Of a DNA stretch of 64,000 bases, positions 41,771-55,201 are shown one piece after another. A program made the position numbers and the translations under genes. The notes beneath the pieces were generated by a model. That model did no database searches. It was not told the origin of the DNA and was given only the letters and a program-made list of their open reading frames with translations. Each line of letters begins with the position of its first letter. Positions within the stretch are counted from its first letter, which is position 1. This stretch comes from Cunninghamia lanceolata (lineage: Eukaryota; Streptophyta; Pinopsida; Cupressales; Cupressaceae): the NCBI GenBank assembly GCA_027924645.1, contig BSBN01000297.1, positions 310,001 through 374,000 of the forward strand. Direction: 5' to 3'.

Positions 41771-44700
41771 ACCAAACATTTCACTTTCTCCCTACATCAT
41801 ACCTAACAATCATTAATGGATCCCCTGGATCTCGATATGATCTTTGAAGCTACTCATGTTATTGTACATGTCTCCAAACTTCACATATGCATGGATTTGA
41901 GCCCAATCTACATGGCATGGGATAAAAATAAGGATTTACATGCCAAAACCCATGTGGGCATGATGCAAGTAGACATGGGCCACTTGCAAACTCATTGACT
42001 ACTCTAACATTTCCACTCAACTTGCACAGTGAAATTGTAATGATATATACATGTAATACAATGTAAAAAGGATTGGTCTCTAAGCCAATTCATGGCCTTA
42101 TTTCTAAAAGCATTTTCCAGGGTATCAAATAAAGTGAAGTTGAAGGATTGTTAGGGAAAAATCATGTTTGTATGAGCTATATGAATGTGTGGTCAAGCTA
42201 GGTAGTTGTGTGATCATATATCTACATGTTAGGCTATAATATCTCAAGGGAATATTTGTAACTAGTTGTTGGTTTTCTCTCACCACATTTGCTAGCTTGA
42301 TGTGATGAGGAGTTGATTAATGTCATAGAATTATAATGCTTTACAAACATTCTGTAATGGTCTCTCTTTGTTGCATGTGGGGTATTGTCAATTTTCTCTA
42401 GATTACTAAGTTGATATGATATGAAATGTTTCCTTATTTCTTATGACTTTATTGCTGCTTGTATGGTCATCTCTTTGTCTTACATGTTTTGACTTTGTTG
42501 GACCCATTAGAGTAGGCACGAATCAATTAGCTTATGATTCAATCATTTATTTTAATAAAGCATTTTCTATTTCTATTTTAGTTTAGTTATCTACCATGTT
42601 TACATGCACAGACCAATTTTATTACTTTTGCCATATCTCAATGGATTCACACTTGAAGGAGATGTTTAGAGGTTTGTGCATGTAGGAGTATTTTGCATCA
42701 TTGTAACCCATTGCTTCAATAATGAACATCTATATCAATCTTGTGTCAAATAAATCTCCAGAGGGTTTTATTAATAGATATAAGATGCATGTGTAGTATG
42801 AAGTGTTAAGGGAACTCATCTTGTGTGGTATAATTCATTCTACATCCTTAGGTGCATATGTATGCTTGTCCATATCCATTATTAGTCTAAACCCACCCTC
42901 TCTTTGTTGATGTATCACTCTACCTCAAATACCTTATTCTTATCTCACTTTGGGTTGTGGTGCTAGAGGAGAGGGCCTACATTTTTTAGCACCAACAAGC
43001 TGCTAACTATACAAGGAGATATACCTCAATATTATCAGTCATAGACTGATCCATCAACACAGACATGTCCCTTTCCCCTCTCCTGTAGGGATATAGTTGA
43101 TGACATCTATAGAGAATTGGATTAGGAGGCATAATTTGCCTAAGTGTAAACTATCAAAGAACACACTCAAAATGAAACAACCTCATCATCATAGGCTACT
43201 TACTGAAGAACTGCCATGATTGCCTAATGTGATCAAGCTAAAATTTATCATTGACATCCATCGATAAGGCCTCCATATGATATTATCTGGCACTAATCGA
43301 TCAAAATATTATTACTAAGACCTAAATGTATGATCCTTTCGCCATCTACTAATTTTGTTGGTACACCATTAAGATACCAATGCACATGTTGTTGCTATGG
43401 AGGGTAGAACTACAGCCATGAAATCTGAATGTGCTCATAAGCCCACATTTGGAGTAGGGAGGTAGTCCTAAGTGTGATTCCCATCTCATCAATAAATTTA
43501 CGTCGATCATCATATAATTGGACCAACATGTAGTAACCCTAAGAAAAAATCCTTTGAAGGTCCTCTACCTCTCTACAAATCTAGACAAGCCCATAGGAAA
43601 TTATGGATCCCTTTCCATATAGCAAGATAAAATACTAATGATAAGAAGAAACCACTTGTGCCCCTAAGGTGCATAACCAATTATGATCTCACTATAAGGA
43701 ATGGCATCATGTTGATACCTTGAGCACCATGTGCACCATCGATACAACTCTTGATCCTCCTACTGCATAGTATAGTGAATCTCCACTTAACAACCCTTCA
43801 CTTGGAGAGATAGAATGTGTCATACATCCTTGAGATTCATAAACATCTCTCTAGTTGGTAGATGATAAGTAGTGGTATCAAAGTCCCATTGCTCTACAGA
43901 GCAATAAACATGTGAGTATCATATTGAAAGGTTGATATAATAACCATATGTCTCATCCCTACAACCTCTTGTAAAGCCCAATCTGCTTCCATAGGTACTA
44001 AATATTGTGTGCTCCCAACTTGTAAGTTCTATGGCCTCTCACAAATATCTAACTCAATTTCATACAGAAACACAAATAAAAAGGATCATTAGTCCACACA
44101 TATATTGAACACTCAAATCAAACAACTAGAACTATGAAAAAATACAAAGAGTGGTTGGTAGGGGTTCATTTTATAGGTTAAATCAAACTTGTAGGTCAAA
44201 CCCACACCCAACAAGTTAGATCTATAGGTCATAAACTATCCTAAAAATAAAACTAAGTGCAATTTAGAAAAACCTAAACATTTTTCATAAAATAAAAATT
44301 TTACAAAAACATAAAAATTATAAGTCAAAGGTCGACTCATTGCGTCTAGGAGCTCGTCATGGTCGATGATCACCCTAACCTAATCACCTTATGTGTATGT
44401 GTGAATTATCCTCTACATCATGATGAGTAATCACAACAATCACTCTAAGCTATGAGAGGTTAAGTTCTTTGGGAGTGTGTGCATAAATAACAAGTTTTCA
44501 CTATCCAGTATTTACTCTTTTAGCTAATAATATTAATACTTTCATAAATGAACTTAAAACACAATGCATACCAAATTGAGTGTGAAAATTTTATAACTTT
44601 ATTCATATGAAGTTCTTTACATATAAGTAGACTAAGGATGATTAGCCAAGGATCAGACATGCCCCTTTCTACAAGAAATCAACTTAAAAAGGGGAAGCCT

Positions 44701-44869
44701 GCAGTTGTTGATTAAGACAAATCTATTGGAACTACTTACAGCTAATCAAAGTAACTAGCCAAAGCCAATAAGTGCCTAAAAATAATTGACTTCTAACAAA
44801 ACATTACATTTGTATTTATTCTAATTACACCATCCCCACAAAAGAAGTCAAGCTCCTAGCCAATAAAAT
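41771..44869. other. No gene assigned; possible retroelement fragments
   Basis: TGTTAGGGAAAAATC near 42,149 resembles a copia LTR start, and TGGTATCAAAGTCCC at 43,873-43,887 resembles a PBS on the plus strand. Neither has a partner that I can find. No pol motif recognised. Confidence 0.25.
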
Positions 44870-44876
44870 AAAAATA

Positions 44877-45545
44877 CTAAGTATCAGAGATAAAAGAAAT
44901 CCTTGGAGGTATTGTAATCCTTGCTGAATTTGAAGATGTTTCACCCAGAGTGTGAAGTTGCTTAGTGGTATCCTTGAGTTTGTATATTTCCATTTTGCAT
45001 TCCTTAAGGTGAAGTATGGAAATTAATGCATGCTCCCTTATATTTTTCACCATTTGTACTACTTCCATAAGTTGAGATTTGGCCTTCTCACTACCTACTT
45101 TAAGTTTAATTATTTGTTATTCCTTCTATGCCAACTTACTCTTTTCTAGTTTTGTCAACCGAGCTTGTTGATCAACTTGTGTTTGGATCATTTGCCTTTA
45201 TTCCTCTAACTCTACATGGAGTTTTTTTGAAGTAGAAATAGCTTTGTCAACTTTAACGATGACCACACATTGAGTATCCATTTCTTTCTGTATCATTAGG
45301 TAGAGATACCAAAATTGGTACTCCATAGAGTATGAGGCTACCAAGACTCGCTCATTTAAATGTCCAAAGAAAGGGGCACCTGTACTAATATCCATCTACT
45401 AGTCATTTGTGAAGTTTCTATATTTAGCCAACCATGAATGAGGAAGATTTTTTATAAATTGAGTATGGCATTCTCCTTCTACAAACTTTTGAATTTGCAT
45501 AGCATCTTGTGACACCAAGGAGAATGTGAACTATCCAGCCTCCAT
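44877..45545 (-). pseudogene. Broken ORF with coiled-coil segments, unknown function
   Basis: Minus-strand frames chain together across stops: MEAG, then QKFVEGECHTQFIKNLPHSW, a segment MDISTGAPFFGHLNERVLVA (45,395 onward), a charged heptad-like middle (TKLEKSKLA, KVGSEKAKSQ) and MVKNIREHALISILHLKECK ending at 44,877. About 220 codons with at least three stops. I do not recognise the family. Its position beside the copia 3' LTR may be coincidence. Confidence 0.35.
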
Positions 45546-45747
45546 ACTGCTTAGAATGACTTTGGTTAGTTGCTTTGATTAGTTGTAAGTGGTTCAAATA
45601 GATTTGTCTTAACCAACAAGTACTAACAAAATAGTTAACTACTAATAAAACATTACAATTGCATTTACTCTACTTGCATGAACACCCCTATATAGTTGAG
45701 TCAAAATTTACAAATTACAAATTGTGTGTCCTACAAGCTCTATTTTC

Positions 45748-46565
45748 TATTGAAATAATAGGGTGAATGACATAATGAAACTATTAACAATATAGAGATT
45801 TAATTTGATTATGATGTGATTAAGCAAATAAACCTTATCAATGAAATAATGAAGAAGTAGGTAGAAATCAACAAAGTCATAAAATGCAAACCATATAGAC
45901 ATTGAATATATATGGAGAAACCCTTGTAGGAAAAAACTCCACCCCAAAGAGACCCAAGCTTGTATTATTTCAAATAATGCAGTACAATAATACAATATAA
46001 TTATCCCTCTGATTGTATTATGACAACATGAAATTATCTACATAAGAACCTTACAATCCACTATCTCATGCCTTCATTATATAGAAAAGTAAAAAATGAG
46101 AAACTGTCGAGTGGTATCCAAAACCATGATCCGTGGAAAAAATACAACACATCTACAGTCATGGTCAAGCATCTCAAAATAGTATGTAGCTCCTCTTACA
46201 CCTCTCTTATGCATCATAGATGTCATAGATTTTGACATAATAATCAAATTGACCAAGATCCCAATTCTAGGTGCTCCATGAGGGCATTCAGTGTTTGCAT
46301 CATATCCACCAAATTAGAAAGATGCTTTGTAACTCCTAATTTTGATCTTTTCAACGTAATCTCCCTTTTCAATGTCTTCTTACACAATATCCCAAGTATC
46401 CCAAAGAATAAATAATAAATAAATAATGTCCCCACCCACACATGGGCATCCCATTTTGCCGACTCCAACATTTTTGGAGATCATACATTATTTATCATCT
46501 ACATAATTAAATACAATTAATCAAGACTTAGGATTGCAAGGTGAATGGCATCCCTTATTCTAACA
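45748..46565 (-). repeat. Copia 3' LTR
   Basis: On the minus strand it starts TGTTAGAATAAGGG and ends TTTCAATA (terminal CA mutated). It aligns along its length with 55,202-56,028. A polypurine tract AAGTGAGAGAA precedes it at 46,566-46,576, as in plant copia elements. Confidence 0.85.
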
Positions 46566-47500
46566 TTCTCTCACTTGACATTTACATTGCAAGACATAAA
46601 GAGAAACTTAAAATAAATCAAGTTCTAGAAGAGGAAAGACCCATGACCTCTGATGAGGGTTGCTGCAGTCCTCACCATTTAATTATAAATGTCAATCCAG
46701 GGCAGTGTCCATGGCAATATGCAAGAGGGAGAAAAAATCATTCGCATGACATTCTTTTTCTACAGACAGAATTGAAAGGCAATGCATGAAAGAAATTGTT
46801 GGAATCAAATCTAATCTAAGAGCTTGTAAATAAAAATGCTGGAATCAAATCTATCCTAAGAAACTTGTGAAGGGAAATATTGGAAATGTAAATAACAGGG
46901 AATGGAAAGAATGCTAGAAAAATAAACTAAGAAATGAAAACTACAAACAACTACACTACTGCTGCTAAAACATTGAACTATATTATTTCATAAAACTCTT
47001 CCCATTTGATTCCTTGATTACAATGAATTTATAGAATTCTTATTCTCAATCAATCCACCAAGAATGTGGATTTGAGATCCTATTCTTGGGGAGAAAAATT
47101 AAATCTTCTTCCTATGATTTCGCCACCTTCTTTCACGCCACTTTTATTTCAGTCAAATTCAGTCACGAATTGCACTTTTATTTTGGTGAATCTCTTCAAA
47201 CGGTTTCTGGGTTTTGTTCCCCTTGTTCCCAAATTTCTAGATCATTTTGAAATTCCAGATTTCATTGAGAAATGAGGGAGATATTGCTGTTTTACTGAGA
47301 CTGTATTTTTAAACTTCCTCTTTTAATGCTTCTTTCTAGAAGTTTTCTGACATTTCAAATTGACAGAATTTATTCTTTAAACTACTAATTGATGTTTACA
47401 AGACAAACCATGTAATAGAATTAATACATGTAATGACACTAATTAAGCAAAATACATGCTTTTATTTAGCTAATAGATGAGACGATTTATTGTCTCATCA
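46566..47500. other. Segment between copia RNase H and 3' LTR, likely inserted DNA
   Basis: Apart from the polypurine tract, no copia similarity is visible until about 47,500. A perfect 8-bp stem GATGAGAC-gatttatt-GTCTCATC (47,476-47,499) sits at the right junction. The frame at 47,066-47,275 is not convincing. Confidence 0.4.
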
Positions 47501-49857
47501 GCCTCTTTGTACCAACTAAATTTCTCCATGCTCACTAGCTCAGTGAGAGAATATACAACACTAACAAATCTATTAACCTTTTATATTATGATTTTGTCAC
47601 CCTCAACCATAGAGATAACGTGATATTGAACATAAATATGCTTCATATGAGCATGGTACATCAAGTAATAGATGACACTCTAATTGTCACATCTGATATT
47701 GACCTATCTACATTCAAAGTCAATACTTGAACATAATCTCTATAACCGCACTACCTTCTTACAAGCATGTGTCACAAACATGTACTCTACTTTTGTAGTG
47801 GATAATGCAACTATAGTTTGTTGCTTACTCATTCAACTAGTATCTCCTTTAAACAAAGTAAACACATAACTTCTCATGGACCTCCTATTGTCCAAATCAC
47901 CAGCCCAATCTAGATTATTAAAGTCATGTATATCAAGAAATTTTCCCATATCATTAGTCACATGATAACAAATATAATAACCTAAAATCCCTCACAAATA
48001 TTAAAAACTATTTTGACATAATTTCAATGCTCTTTACCAAGGTTAAACATAAACCTGCAAAGAACTCTAACTACTCGGGCAATGTCTAGTCTTGTATAGA
48101 CCATAGCATACATTAGGCTACCTACGACACTAGCATATGGAACATTGAAGATATCCTCCAAATCATTATCTAACTTAAGACAATAACCAATAATAATTTA
48201 GTACTGATAGGTATATGAATACTTATTGGCTTACAATCCTACATAGAAAACCTCTACAAGATAGTCTAAACATACCTATTCTAATAGAGCCAAAGATTTC
48301 TACTAGAACCTAGTCCCTATTGATCTCCATAATCGGAATATATTTTGTAGCTCCCAAACATTTCATGTCAAAGGCATCAGACAACTAAGTTTTGAGCTCC
48401 TTATCATTCCCTTACTGTTTCTAATGAACATGTCATCAACGTGTAGGATAGTGATAAGTAATTAGTCATAAATTATTTGTATAAACACAAGCATTCACTC
48501 CTAACAAACATAAGGTACAATGCAAAAACATCAGTCTTTTGATACTGCATCCAAGGTGATTTCTTTGGACCACACAATGACCATTTCAACCTACAAACCA
48601 AGTTCTCCTTCCCTTTTACCATATAACCATCAAGTTGTTTCATATACATTTCTTCCTTAAGATCCCCATGCAAGATATATATTTTTACATCTATTTTCTC
48701 TACTTTTAAATTATAAGAAATATTAATAGAAAGTAGAATCTAATAGAATTTAAGTTTGCAATAAGAGAAAGAATTTCACCAAAGTCAACTCCCTCAACCT
48801 AGGATTAACCTTTTCCCACCAGTCATGCCCTATACCTTTCTAATTATCCATTTACTTTTATTTTTTTCTTAAATACCCACTTATAATTAATGGGATTCTT
48901 CTCATGGGAAGATCAACTAGATCCCAAGTCTCCCACATGTATAGAGTCATCATCTCATTTTGCATGTCCTCCATCCAAGAATCATGCTTCTTTGAAGAAA
49001 GGGTTTCCTTCATAGATCTAGGTCCGTTGTCAATATAAGATAAAACAAATACATGATAAATTTTGTGGGATATACCCATTAACTAGTTTATGTCACCTTG
49101 TGGACCTTCTCAAGGGTGTAGTAAGAGGCTCCTAGTATTCTTCCCCTAAACTCTTTGAATCTAAACCTTCTCCTTCCTCTACATCCTCTTGTCCAACCTA
49201 TTGTTCTTCCACTATTTTGGTTTCAAAATGCATGGTTTTCTTTTCCTTTTCTTTTAGTTGTTCTTCATTAGACTTAAATCTAAGTTCCTTGAAAATTACA
49301 TCTCTAGAAGATACTATTTTCAAGGTTAGAGGATTCTGAAGTCTATAACCCTTAACCTTATCACTATAACCAACAAAAATACATTTTTTAGCTTTGAAAT
49401 TCAACTTTGACTATTTTTATTTTAGGCACATGAGCAAAAGCCTTACAACAAAAAACTCTAGTGTGTGAAATGGATGGTTTCAAACCTATCCACACTTCAT
49501 AAAGTGTTTTATCAACTAAAGTAGAACAAACAATTCTATTAATCAAATAACAAGTAGTACTTACAAATTCAACCCCAAAACACCAATCCAATTGAGCACT
49601 ACTTGGCATGGTTTTGGCTCTATCCATTAATATTTTGTTCATCTTCTCTTTGGTGCCATTTTGTTGTGACATGTATGGAGTTTCTTTTTACCTTACAACA
49701 CTCGCATGTCTGCAAAAGTCATCAAATTCTCTAGAACAATAATCCCCTCCATTATCTAACCTTAATAATTTTATTTTTCAATCCATTTGATTTTTAACAA
49801 GAACTTTAAAATCTTTAAACTTGATAAAAACTTCAAATTTGTGTTGAGAAAACAAAC
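47501..49857 (-). pseudogene. Copia pol 3' half: integrase C-terminus, RT, RNase H
   Basis: Minus-strand reading, 5' to 3'. Integrase end LRLDNGGDYCSREFDDF, then SQQNGTKEKMNKILMDRAKT and VDKTLYEVWIGLKPSISHTR (49,672-49,388). Then KKCIFVGYSDKVKGYRLQNP (49,404-49,198). RT start MQNEMMTLYMWETWDLVDLP (49,079-48,858), RT core ILHGDLKEEMYMKQLDGYMV and LVCRLKWSLCGPKKSPW (48,673-48,473), and the catalytic motif as HVDDMF near 48,427-48,444. RNase H: LDWAGDLDNRRSMRSYVFTL and QQTIVALSTTKVEYMFVTHA (about 47,920-47,750). Stops and frame changes throughout. The gene copies retroelement RNA and inserts the cDNA. Confidence 0.9.
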
Positions 49858-52800
49858 TGTAACATACCATATCATACAACTTGGAATTACTCACAAAATT
49901 TACTAAGAAAGTAAATGAACATGTTTAAACATGAATGATTTTTTTTACATCATTTGCATAATCTCATAGAATTAAATGCATATCTTTTCTGAATATTTTT
50001 CAACCTTGAAATTACAATATATTCAAAGATAAAATCATAGTGAAATCATTTTTCTTTTCAATTACAAATAATTTGCACTTGGCAATATGAATAAGTTTAC
50101 ATAAATTTGAAAATCATAAGTCAATCATGAAGTATACTACATCTGGAATCTAATATTTATCTCACAAATCTCGGTAAGTCTTCTATTGTAGAGTGAGAGC
50201 ATCATCCGAGTGCTTTTCCTACAACCACAGACCAACAGTCCCCTGCTCATCTTCCATCTAGAAGTGGCCCTACCCTTCACGAAGAGTATAAACATAAGGA
50301 ACCAACAGGTTTCCATCTGAGTCCTAGTGCCATGTTCTACGTAACTCAATCGACCATACAACTCTAGACAATCTTCTAGCTAAGTATGATCATTCTGATA
50401 GGTTACACAATCTAGACATGGTGAACTGACTAATGCATGCAGAGACAAATCCATCACTTTGGCCAAAGTTTCTCTATAAATAGACATTTGCAATAAATGT
50501 AGTCGTGTGTTCACACACCTCTAACTCGACTTGGAAACTACCACATCCTATAGTTTGATTTGCTTGACTAGTATCTCTAGACATAAATTGTCTTGACTAA
50601 ACTTAAATCCTAGTCAATCTAACTTAGAATCAATCCTTAATCTAGGATAAATGCAATATATGGGTTTAGGTGACTTTAACCTTTCAGAGATTCCCTCTTT
50701 GCATACTTGCAAATATTAGGGTCTATGACTTCTTGTCATTCTACTCAATGACCCAAAGATCAAGCACTCTTGTGTAGTATATCAAGTTTCTAACTCTATC
50801 ATGAAATCATTTAATTTATCATTAGTGCTTCTTAGAAACTTTCTAAATTATTCTTGTCTTGATCTATGGTTTCTCGACCATTCACTGTCAACCATAATAA
50901 ACAATAGACTAATTCAATGTTATAACAGATTTAAAGGTTTTCAAGTTTTCTTAACCTTTCTGGGTCGAATCTAGGGTTTTAACTTCTCTAACCCAATTCA
51001 TTGTAATATCAAATACTCTTGTTTTCCAAAAGTAAAAATCTATAATAATATAACATGTAAACGATGACCTCTAGTCTTCTCTTGACCACTTGGGCATTGA
51101 TCGAATTCACATTTCTCATAACATGTAAAAACATAGAACACGAGGTTTATCCTCATTCATATAAGATCTTAATGAATACTATCATTATCTTAAGAACTCT
51201 TGACTAAGTTCAATCTTTCAACCTAAATAGGTTTGAGTCTAATAATAATAATATAATGTTTTTGACCTCTTGGTCTTCTTAAGTCCACTAACTTTCGATA
51301 AAGGACAAGTTATGAACTCATGTTTAACATCCTTTGTTTATCATGATAATGCTTGTCATTGTTATAGAATGCATATGTGATATTATATCACTATACTAGG
51401 TGTTTTTAATGATATCAATATCATTTATATATATTCTAAAATAAGTGAATATCTATCACAAAATCTTAGATTGTATACAATAAAACTTATACATATCAGA
51501 GTTCTCAAAAAAAATTCTTTCTCTGCACTTACATATATAGCTTATCTAGTTATATCACTGTTCCATAATCTTAAGTCTATCAAGGCAACAAGGTTTATCA
51601 TATATATTCTCTATGTGTTCGATGATATTAATAAAGTGGTGAAGCTTGTTCTTTCTAATATTTACGTTTTAGGGATGACTCCTTGATAGGAAAAGTGCAA
51701 GGTCATGCTTATAAGTAATGTTTTGCATGCCTCAAGCTAAAATCACCATTGGCACTACTACCAATAGCATTACATGTGATCTAATGGGTTTCTACCATTC
51801 ATAGCTCGCTCAACTTCTCTTTCCATTAGGTGCAAAATACTACTGAGAGTTCGCAATAAGACTAATTGTCATTTTTAGCTTGTCTAGATGGCTTGCAAGC
51901 TTCAGAGACATCATTATAAAGGTTAGTAGATACACAGTCCGAGGCAAATGCACAATACTAGTTCTAGTATTAGTATTAGCTGTCGACATTGACATTGCAT
52001 CTACAGTAGCAACCACCACCTTGCCCTACGCTCTAGTCTCTTGCTACTTCCAATGTATCCCTATTAAAGACTAAAACATTCTATGGCTTATCCTTTGCAG
52101 TTTAAATTTCTATTAAATGACATTTACACTATCATAAAATTTAGACTCAATTGTCTCATGCACTCTGAGTGCAGTTTCATTGCAAGACAAGATAGTATTA
52201 CTCTAATTCATACATATCTAAGTTTACATAGTTGTTGTGATCCTAACTTCACTATTTTGAATAGCTCTAAATACTTTGCTATACACAAATACATCTCTGC
52301 AAGTTTATACAGGATACAATTATCATAGTATAAGAATGAAATAATTGTTTAAATGAGATATCCTTACCTCTATGTTGTTTCTCCTTCACCTTCCTCAGGG
52401 TTTTCTCTCCTTCAACTTACTATGAACAAAGCTCTGTATTCTCACTAAATCTCTCGCTGTGGTTATGCTAACAGAGCTCTCTACTCTCAAAATCTTTCAT
52501 TGTCGATCCTTTATGATAATCAAGACTCTTTTCTTTTAATGAAGCCTCCCTTAACTTGAAGTCTCCTGCCCTTTTTAATCAACTAAGCTCATATTGATTC
52601 TTAAGGAGTTTGTGTCCCACACAGTTCTCCATCACCGTGGAGATCTTGCCCACATCTTCGCCTATTCTCACTCTACGATGGCATGCAAATGGTAAAGAAG
52701 TTACGTGTCATTAAAGACCACTCTTCAATAGTTTGAAAAGCTCCTTGGTACCTCCATAACCAATATGGAGGAATGAGTTGAGTGACTACAAGAATATGTA

Positions 52801-53599
52801 GTGGTTTGCATTAAATTGAAACTATACCACGTTCCCTTAAGAAGATCATCGACAACAAAATAATAGGTTTAACTTATAGATCATAATAAATAGATATATA
52901 ACAACATATTATAGGTGTATACAATGTATACTCACATTGTTTCTAACACTCGACAAGATATGAGAATGGGGTTGAGGTATTCTCCCCCTCTCAAAATTGC
53001 GTAAATGTCAAAATAGAAAAATTACATAATATAATTCCAATCGCAAATTTCTGGTAATGAAGTAGTTTAACTACTATCAACCATTTCCTTGTCGATGGTC
53101 ATATACTATCCTGACTTAGTTTTTCGACAATAACCTTTGCTTAATGGATCTAGTTGACAACTGACGATTTGTCGAGTCAAAACCAAACTTAGACCAATTG
53201 ATCAAACACAACTTACCAAACTCGACAAAGGTTCACTAAATTGTGAAAGCATGAGACTTAGATGGAAAACAATCCATTCTATCCATACGTCTATTATCTT
53301 CTCTCTGATGATGCTCTCCCTCTCTTTCTCGGAGGGTGGAAAACTCTATTTCCTGGTTACAACTTGCAATCACCAAACTGGGATTAGTGCATCATTAGTC
53401 AATTCATAAACCTTATGAATAAATAATCATAACATCTTATAATCATGTGTCTAATTTATAATCATATAAACATTAACTCATGATATCATTGATTTATCCT
53501 GACATTTTCACATAACGCCAAATCATTGATTCATGCATAATCAACTACTAATTACGTGCAAGTAAAAAGTAAAACGTAGTCAAATTTTGGGGTGTGACA
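49858..53599. mobile_element. 3.7 kb insertion inside the copia integrase, TG...CA ends
   Basis: The copia reading frame is continuous across the joined flanks (YNWI ... LFSQHKFEVF), so the insert is well delimited. It begins TGTAACATACC and ends GGGGTGTGACA, giving similar termini on both strands (TGTAACAT against TGTCACAC). CTATAAATAG at 50,474-50,483 is a TATA candidate. No pol motif and no internal LTR pair are seen, so a solo LTR or non-autonomous element is likely. No convincing target duplication. Confidence 0.6.
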
Positions 53600-55074
53600 A
53601 AATCCAATTATAACATGAGTAGTCATCAAATAAGGAAACATGGTATTAAGAATTTTTAATTGAAGTAACATCCATAGGACTAAAAACATCACTATGAATA
53701 ACCCCTAATAATTTCTTTTCTATAGTTTTATCATAATTAAACTTTAATCTACTTACCAAACACATAGTGCTCACAAAAAATAAAATCCACAAAATAACTA
53801 GAAAAACCATCTGTTATATTTTTATTAACAAGGGTCTTAAGTCATTTTTCATCATTATGCTCCAGCCCATGGTGTCAAAACATACATGAATCCAAGTTTT
53901 TAGTTATATAGGTCAAGTTACAATAAGTAGATACATAAATCTTAAACAAAGTCCCTTGTCGGGCTCTTTTAGCTAGCACTAGATTCTCTCTAGCCAACTT
54001 GCAACCACTCTTGTCAAATGTGACATGCACTCCCATGTCATTCATTTAGAAACTAAAAGCAAATTATGTGTTAATCTTAGAATGTGTAACACATCAATGA
54101 GATTTTACTCTCCCATCACTAAACACAAGTTTTACCTTCCCTTTTCCAATAATATGATGTGAACTATTGTTGCTAAGGAACTCATTGCCACCATCATAAG
54201 CTCTATATGAATAAAATCACTCCCTATGAGGAGTTACGTGATATGAGGCACTTGAAACAATCGACCATGAGTCATCACTAGCAATGTTAGCTAGTGTGAA
54301 TAAGACATCACTTCCATCATCGAAATCTTTTTTCTTGTTCCTACATTTCTTATTTACATGGACCCATTTCCCATATTTCCAACATTTAAATATACTCTTA
54401 CCAAGGGTTTTAGAGTATCATTTGATTTAGATCCCTCCTCATCCCACTTTTCTTACCACATTTTTCCTTGGGTCTACCTCATACATGTAGAACATCCTCG
54501 GAACCCTTGTCCACAAAATTTTGCCTCATTTCCTCACTAAGAAAAGTGGCAACAAGGGCATCCATTTTGCAATATGTAGTGGAACCACTTAATGCAATGA
54601 TTAGATTCACCCAAGATTCAAGTAAAGAGCAAAGTAACAAAATCCACTTATCCTACTCTTCTTACTTAACATCAATACTAACTAGCTAACTTTAAATGAG
54701 ATTAAATGCATTTAAATGCTCAACTATAGAGTCTCCTTTCTCCATTTTTAAGTAATACAATTTTATGTTTAAATAAAGATTGTTTACCAAACTCTTCATT
54801 TGATAGATCTCACCAATTCTCTTTCACAAATTAAAAGTGATGGCCTCCTCTAATACATTCAAGAGAATCAAATCTACAAGACACAACTTAATGGTTCCCC
54901 ATGCCTTCCTGTTGATCTTTCTCCAATCTTCATCGAACATTTCTACAAATTCCCTTGCTTTGAAACTACTCCGCATTGATCTCTCCGCTCTAAGAGATCC
55001 TCTATTTTTAGTTTCCACAACTCGTATCTGGAGCCATTGAACTTCTCAATCTCTAATCATGATGTTCTTGCCAT
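53600..55074 (-). pseudogene. Copia gag and integrase N-terminal half
   Basis: Minus strand. Gag starts near ATG 55,074 (MARTS...EIEKFNGSRYELWKLKIEDL). It continues with NRKAWGTIKLCLVDLILLNV (54,950 region), then IGEIYQMKSLVNNLYLNIKL and KMEKGDSIVE (to about 54,700). A CCHC knuckle remnant FKCWKYGKWVHVNKKC lies at 54,342-54,388, with its first Cys and His altered. Integrase core HSDVFSPMDVTSIKNS and LFDDYSCYNWI (53,720-53,600) carries the first catalytic Asp. Interrupted by stops. Confidence 0.8.
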
Positions 55075-55188
55075 GGCTTCTCTAACCAAATGTAGATCTA
55101 CAAAACCACTCAAACAATACTCCCACTACAACCACAAAAACCCAACAACACTACAAGAAAGGTGTCCCTTTCTATAATCTAGCCAAAT

Positions 55189-55200
55189 ATTTGAAACCAG
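55189..55200 (-). other. Degenerate primer binding site
   Basis: The minus strand reads CTGGTTTCAAAT directly after the LTR end TTTCAACA. It is a diverged TGGTATCAAAGC. Confidence 0.5.
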
Positions 55201-55201
55201 A

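Noticed and set aside
43873..43887. TGGTATCAAAGTCCC as a plus-strand PBS
   Set aside because: No LTR end (CA) directly precedes it and no element was found around it. Kept only as a remark.
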